Shown one piece after another: positions 33,463-36,630 of a DNA stretch of 36,630 nt. Under the pieces are notes generated by a model, which worked only from the letters and a program-made list of their open reading frames with translations, made no database searches and was not told the origin of the DNA. The position numbers and the translations under genes were made by a program. Every line of letters begins with the position of its first letter. The first letter of the stretch is position 1. Location of the stretch: the NCBI GenBank assembly GCA_019931245.1, contig JAINDL010000120.1, forward strand, positions 1 to 36,630, in the 5' to 3' direction. This DNA is from Bryobacteraceae bacterium CoA2 C42 (GTDB lineage Bacteria > Acidobacteriota > Terriglobia > Bryobacterales > Bryobacteraceae).

Positions 33463-33891
33463 ATGCCAGATAAGACCGTAGCCGCCGCTCTCAATCCCCA
33501 GAAAAACGTGCCGCTAATGCAGTGGGTTGTCCCGGTTTTGGTCGGCTGGCTCATCCCCGGCGCCGGGCATCTCTACCAGGGCCGCAAGCAGCGGGGTCTG
33601 CTGCTGGGCGGCGCTATCGGGATCTGCTTTCTGTTCGGACTCATGATGCGGGGAGCGTTCTTTGAACCGCAAACCGGCGACCTGCTCACGACTCTGATCT
33701 ACACCGGTGGCAACTTTGCCAACAAAATGGTGGGGCTTCCCTACTTTCTCGCCACTTGGCTCGGCTACAACCAGCCCGACGTTGCCGGACACGTGCACGA
33801 TTACGGCACTAAGTTCCTGGCCGGCGCCGGATTGTTGAACGTGCTCGCCCTCGTAGATGCTTACGAGATTGCCACGGGCAAGAAGGACTGA
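33463..33891 (+). CDS. Small integral membrane protein, DUF6677-like
   Basis: A 142-residue protein with three or four hydrophobic helices (about 19-36, 47-66, 92-106, 116-132). The segment GWLIPGAGHLYQGRKQRGLLLGGAIG is a recurring pattern in small membrane proteins of acidobacteria that I recall as DUF6677; the function is unknown. It starts a plus-strand run of four genes (33463-35204) separated by only a few bases, so these are probably one transcript. No good ribosome binding site is visible. Confidence 0.72.
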   Translation: MPDKTVAAALNPQKNVPLMQWVVPVLVGWLIPGAGHLYQGRKQRGLLLGGAIGICFLFGLMMRGAFFEPQTGDLLTTLIYTGGNFANKMVGLPYFLATWLGYNQPDVAGHVHDYGTKFLAGAGLLNVLALVDAYEIATGKKD

Positions 33892-33896
33892 ATCGC

Positions 33897-34082
33897 ATGC
33901 CCAAAATCGCGCTTTCCCATCTCGAAACAGCCATTCTCATGGCTCTGCTCATCTCCGTTGTCCTGGGCGTGGTAACCCGAAAGACCGACAAAGAGCGACT
34001 GCACTACGGCGTGCTCTGCTTTGCCCGTTTTATCGGCACCATCTTCGGCCTGGGCTGGCTCATGAAACTGGGCCACGGCTAG
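33897..34082 (+). CDS. Small membrane protein of unknown function
   Basis: A 61-residue protein with two hydrophobic helices (about 7-27 and 38-56) separated by a charged loop (TRKTDKERLHYG). An AAGGA in the end of the preceding gene can serve as ribosome binding site, and the stop-to-start gap is only five bases, so it is likely translated together with the DUF6677-like protein. No family is recognised. Confidence 0.65.
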   Translation: MPKIALSHLETAILMALLISVVLGVVTRKTDKERLHYGVLCFARFIGTIFGLGWLMKLGHG

Positions 34083-34098
34083 CTGCATCGCGAATTCT

Positions 34099-34440
34099 AT
34101 GCCTACGGCCACGAAAATCTTCACCGAATGGGAAACGGGAGAGGAGACCGGCACCGAACACGCCAAGCTCTACAACGTTGTACTGCTCGATGACGACGAG
34201 CATACCTATGACTACGTCATTGAGATGCTCATGCGCCTGTTCTCGTTAAGCGAAGCCCGCGCCCTGCGCCACACTGTTGAGGTTGATACCCTGGGCCGCA
34301 CCATCGTTTTGACCGGCGAGATTGAAGAGGCCACCGTCGCCCGGGAGATGATCCACGGCTACGGCGCTGACCCACGGATGGCCATCTCGAAGGGCTCGAT
34401 GACTGCCGTGGTCGAACCGGCCACCAACGGAGCCGAGTAG
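34099..34440 (+). CDS. clpS: ATP-dependent Clp protease adaptor ClpS-like protein
   Basis: A 113-residue protein with a flexible 22-residue N-terminus and a ClpS core (YNVVLLDDDEHTYDYVIEMLMRLFSLS, then DTLGRTIVLTGEIEEATVAREMIHGYGADP). ClpS hands N-degron substrates to ClpAP. The residues that hold the substrate amino group in E. coli ClpS are Asn34, Asp35 and His66. Here the aligned positions are Asp31, Asp32 and Asp63, with the same 32-residue spacing, so Asn34 and His66 are both Asp. Specificity may differ from classical ClpS. It sits between a small membrane protein gene and a dehydrogenase gene that starts two bases after its stop. Confidence 0.85.
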   Translation: MPTATKIFTEWETGEETGTEHAKLYNVVLLDDDEHTYDYVIEMLMRLFSLSEARALRHTVEVDTLGRTIVLTGEIEEATVAREMIHGYGADPRMAISKGSMTAVVEPATNGAE

Positions 34441-34442
34441 CC

Positions 34443-35204
34443 TTGGCCATCGCTCTCGTCACCGGCGCATCCCGCGGCATCGGCCGGGCGGCCGCCCTGC
34501 GCCTGGCACTCGACGGGAATGCCGTGGCACTCAACTACCGCGAAAACGCCGAGGCGGCAGGACAAGCCGTCGAGGAGATTCTCCGCGCCGGCGGCCGGGC
34601 AATTGCCGTGCAGGGTGACATTGGCGATCCTGCCTGCGCCCCGGCGCTGGCAGCCGAAATCGACGCCCGCCTCGGACCGGTTACCATCCTCGTCAACAAC
34701 GCCGGTATTCTCCACCGCGGCGACCTCGCCGACTTTGACTTCACACGGATGGAGCCCATGCGCCGCGTCAACGTCGATGGCCTTGTGCACGTCACCCGCG
34801 CTATTGTCCCCGGCATGCAGGCCGCCGGCTTCGGCCGCATCATCAATCTCACCTCCATTGCGGCCTTCGGCACCGCCATGCCCGGCACCACGTTTTACGC
34901 CGCCACCAAAGCGGCCGTGATCGCACTCACCAAGCGCTTTGCCCTCGACCTGGGTCCGCACGGCATCACGGTGAATGCCGTGGCGCCGGGCTTCATCCGC
35001 ACCGATATGGCCGCGGCGGGACGCACCCCGGAGCAGGTGGCGCAGTCGCTCGAGACCATGGCCGCCAAGGCGATGGTCCGCCGCATTGGCACCCCGGAGG
35101 ATATCGCCCACGCCATCTCATTCCTGGCCGGCGAGCGAGCCGGGTTTGTCACCGGGCAGGTGTTGGTGGTCGATGGGGGCCGGACGGACTATCTGGCGCC
35201 TTGA
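34443..35204 (+). CDS. Short-chain dehydrogenase/reductase (FabG-like)
   Basis: A 253-residue classical SDR. The NAD(P) motif TGASRGIG is at residues 7-14, NNAG at 85-88, and the catalytic triad Ser138, Tyr152 and Lys156 (YAATK) is complete; the C-terminal GQVLVVDGG is also conserved. It is most like 3-oxoacyl-ACP reductases, but similar enzymes act on sugars or other ketones, so the substrate is not settled. Start is TTG at 34443, two bases after the ClpS stop. Its 3' end overlaps pgsA on the opposite strand by 56 bases. Confidence 0.9.
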   Translation: MAIALVTGASRGIGRAAALRLALDGNAVALNYRENAEAAGQAVEEILRAGGRAIAVQGDIGDPACAPALAAEIDARLGPVTILVNNAGILHRGDLADFDFTRMEPMRRVNVDGLVHVTRAIVPGMQAAGFGRIINLTSIAAFGTAMPGTTFYAATKAAVIALTKRFALDLGPHGITVNAVAPGFIRTDMAAAGRTPEQVAQSLETMAAKAMVRRIGTPEDIAHAISFLAGERAGFVTGQVLVVDGGRTDYLAP

Positions 35205-35847
35205 TCCGGTTCTGCCGCCGCTGCCGGCGCCGTTCGATCTTCTCATGGCCCTCCAGCTTGATCAGCTCCCGCCGCCGCCGCTGCTTCGTCTGCCCGTCAA
35301 TGTGCTCCCAGAACTTGCCGAAGTACTGGATGGCGCTCACCAGGGCAAAGAAGACAACGCCATACATCCATAGCATCGCAAAGCTGTACCATTCCTTGTA
35401 CCGGATGGAGACCAGCATCAGCGAGATCGCAATCACCTGCATCGCCATCTTGGTTTTGCCGAGGTCGGAGGCCTTGATGGTATAGCCTTCGGACGAAGCG
35501 ATGGACCGTAGGCCGGAGACGGCAAACTCGCGGGCGATGATCAAGATGGCCAGCCAGCCAGGAATCAGCCGGATTTGCACGAGGGAGATCAGGGCGGCCG
35601 AGATCAGCAGTTTATCGGCGACCGGATCGAGCAGGGTGCCCACCGTCGTCACCTGCTTCCAGCGGCGGGCCAGGTAGCCGTCGAGGAGATCGGTCAACGC
35701 CGCAGCCAGAAAAGTCGCCAGGGCCAGGTATTCCTGTGGCACCGGCAAACCGAGAAACTGAATGCGCCAATCCTCCTGCACCAGGGCCGCCACTAGCAGC
35801 GGCACGAAAAAAATACGGAGAATCGTGAGCAGGTTGGGAAGATTCAT
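35149..35847 (-). CDS. pgsA: CDP-diacylglycerol--glycerol-3-phosphate 3-phosphatidyltransferase
   Basis: A 232-residue membrane enzyme of phospholipid synthesis that makes phosphatidylglycerol phosphate from CDP-diacylglycerol and glycerol-3-phosphate. The CDP-alcohol phosphatidyltransferase signature D-x2-D-G-x2-A-R-x8-G-x3-D-x3-D is complete: Asp53, Asp56, Gly57, Ala60, Arg61, Gly70, Asp74 and Asp78. Hydrophobic helices span about 5-24, 40-58, 80-102, 132-148 and 152-170. An Arg/Lys-rich C-terminal tail of about 40 residues follows and is longer than in most PgsA; its last 56 bases overlap the SDR gene. The ATG at 35845-35847 opens the conserved MNLPNLLTILR. Confidence 0.93.
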   Translation of the reverse strand: MNLPNLLTILRIFFVPLLVAALVQEDWRIQFLGLPVPQEYLALATFLAAALTDLLDGYLARRWKQVTTVGTLLDPVADKLLISAALISLVQIRLIPGWLAILIIAREFAVSGLRSIASSEGYTIKASDLGKTKMAMQVIAISLMLVSIRYKEWYSFAMLWMYGVVFFALVSAIQYFGKFWEHIDGQTKQRRRRELIKLEGHEKIERRRQRRQNRIKAPDSPSGPHRPPTPAR

Positions 35848-35882
35848 CCCGGTCTAACCACTATAGCCCGATGCGGGGGAGC

Positions 35883-35905
35883 CCTAGCGGGAGTTTCCCG
35901 CTAGG
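35883..35905. repeat. Perfect 10-bp hairpin between pgsA and the transposase remnant
   Basis: CCTAGCGGGA (35883-35892) and TCCCGCTAGG (35896-35905) are perfect inverted repeats with a three-base loop. It lies downstream of the transposase and upstream of the pgsA start; it may be a terminator for the transposase transcript or part of the element's end. Confidence 0.6.
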
Positions 35906-35918
35906 ATTTCGAAAAAGC

Positions 35919-36005
35919 CACTTAAGTCATTCTTGGCCAGAAAGATAGCGTTTCGGTTCCGTATTTACGACGAGGCTTGGCCGCTCTATCTTCGGCGGTT
36001 AAGTG
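35919..36005. repeat. Imperfect inverted repeat around the transposase stop codon
   Basis: CACTTAA (35919-35925) and TTAAGTG (35999-36005) are complementary, and inside them AAAGATAGCG near 35941-35950 faces CGCTCTATCTT near 35982-35992. The transposase stop codon falls in the right arm. It may form a fold-back at the end of the insertion sequence or serve as terminator. Confidence 0.4.
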
Positions 36006-36630
36006 ATCTTCGGCACTGCGTCGAGGGCCTCGGCCAGAGCCAGGATCTCCGGGTCTGCCTGTTCGAGCTGTAGCCGCACCCGCGGCCGGCCACGCTGGCC
36101 CTTGCGGTCCACTAATCGGCAACAACGAATCGTCGCCAGTTCGGCTGGCAACCGCTGCGCGTCGCCGGCGAAAGCCGTCCGCTCCCGGGCCCGGCAATGC
36201 AACAAAGTGACCAGCAGATAGGCCAATACACAAACGAAAATGCGGACCCGAAGTTTGTGATCCGTCCAATGAAATTGCGGCCGCGTAGCCAACATGCCCG
36301 GGTTCTTCAGATCCCGAAAGGCCGCCTTCACGGGCGATTGTCCACGATCGGCAGCAACGATCTCGGCCGTCGTCCACGCGGCCCGATCCGTCACCAGCAC
36401 TCGCAAACCGAAATACTGCCCTTGCAAACGCCGATACTCGTCTACATCGCACCAGATGCGTAATCGACTTCCCCCGGCCGGGCCGGCCGTCACTTCGTAC
36501 GCCAGGAGGCTTCGGCGCTCGCGAGAAATGCCCCCCTGCTCACCAAAAGTCCTGGACGCGTGGGGCGCGTCATGAGAGCTAGAAACCACTTGCGATGCCA
36601 GTCCAGCTTGCGGGAAAGATAGAAGTGGCG
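35999..36630 (-). CDS. IS1634-type (IS4-like) transposase, C-terminal part, runs off the window
   Basis: The C-terminal domain of a DDE transposase is readable: YFGLRVLVTDRAAWTTAEIVAADRGQSPVKAAFRDLKNPGML, then RPQFHWTDHKLRVRIFVCVLAYLLVTLL, the IS1634 pattern. The first 60 residues of the frame, from 36589, do not clearly match the family and the frame stays open to the window edge, so the gene may be truncated, frameshifted or simply continue outside. The stop codon is at 35999-36001. Intactness cannot be judged here. Confidence 0.72.
   Translation of the reverse strand, partial: PLLSFPQAGLASQVVSSSHDAPHASRTFGEQGGISRERRSLLAYEVTAGPAGGSRLRIWCDVDEYRRLQGQYFGLRVLVTDRAAWTTAEIVAADRGQSPVKAAFRDLKNPGMLATRPQFHWTDHKLRVRIFVCVLAYLLVTLLHCRARERTAFAGDAQRLPAELATIRCCRLVDRKGQRGRPRVRLQLEQADPEILALAEALDAVPKIT

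Overview
The window looks like chromosomal DNA of an acidobacterium of the Solibacter/Bryobacter type. This is inferred from very high GC, two very long Oar-like TonB-dependent receptors with an N-terminal carboxypeptidase-regulatory domain, many small secreted proteins, a decayed gene of a family I remember as common in such genomes, and remnants of two insertion sequences. No rRNA, tRNA or CRISPR array was seen.

Layout. 1-1279: no supportable intact gene, plus a frameshifted gene remnant. 1280-12423: two Oar-like receptors (both minus) flank a 1252-residue subtilisin-like protease (plus) that carries an N-terminal SBBP repeat region and a PA insert; two strong hairpins separate the convergent protease and second receptor. 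13001-13950: a decayed ISNCY-type transposase with an in-frame 15-bp tandem array inside it. 14175-15050: secreted amidohydrolase. 15055-17852 (minus): outer-membrane porin, NarX/DegS-like histidine kinase and NarL-type regulator. 17988-25117 (plus, divergent from the porin): SulP transporter, DabA and two proton-channel-type membrane subunits, which together look like an energy-coupled inorganic-carbon uptake system. 25093-30379: D-aminoacylase-like amidohydrolase, an EF-P family protein with a YeiP/EfpL-type loop, a methyltransferase, a kelch-like protein, a small exported protein and an AbrB-like protein. 30392-30748: a thioredoxin-fold (ArsC/glutaredoxin-like) gene with an in-frame TGA in a U-x-x-C motif followed by a SECIS-like hairpin, the best candidate for something new here. 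30759-33030: three-gene operon of exported proteins including a TPR protein. 33106-35204: ComEA-like helix-hairpin-helix protein, two small membrane proteins, ClpS and a short-chain dehydrogenase. 35149-35847: pgsA on the minus strand. 35883-36630: the end of an IS1634-type element running off the window.

Working together. Porin, two-component system, SulP and DAB genes share one divergent intergenic region and may be one functional unit; this is inference. The Oar/subtilisin-like protease cluster recalls the Oar/PopC pair of Myxococcus. Several genes have a -10-like hexamer only 6-12 bases before the start codon, which suggests leaderless or nearly leaderless mRNAs.
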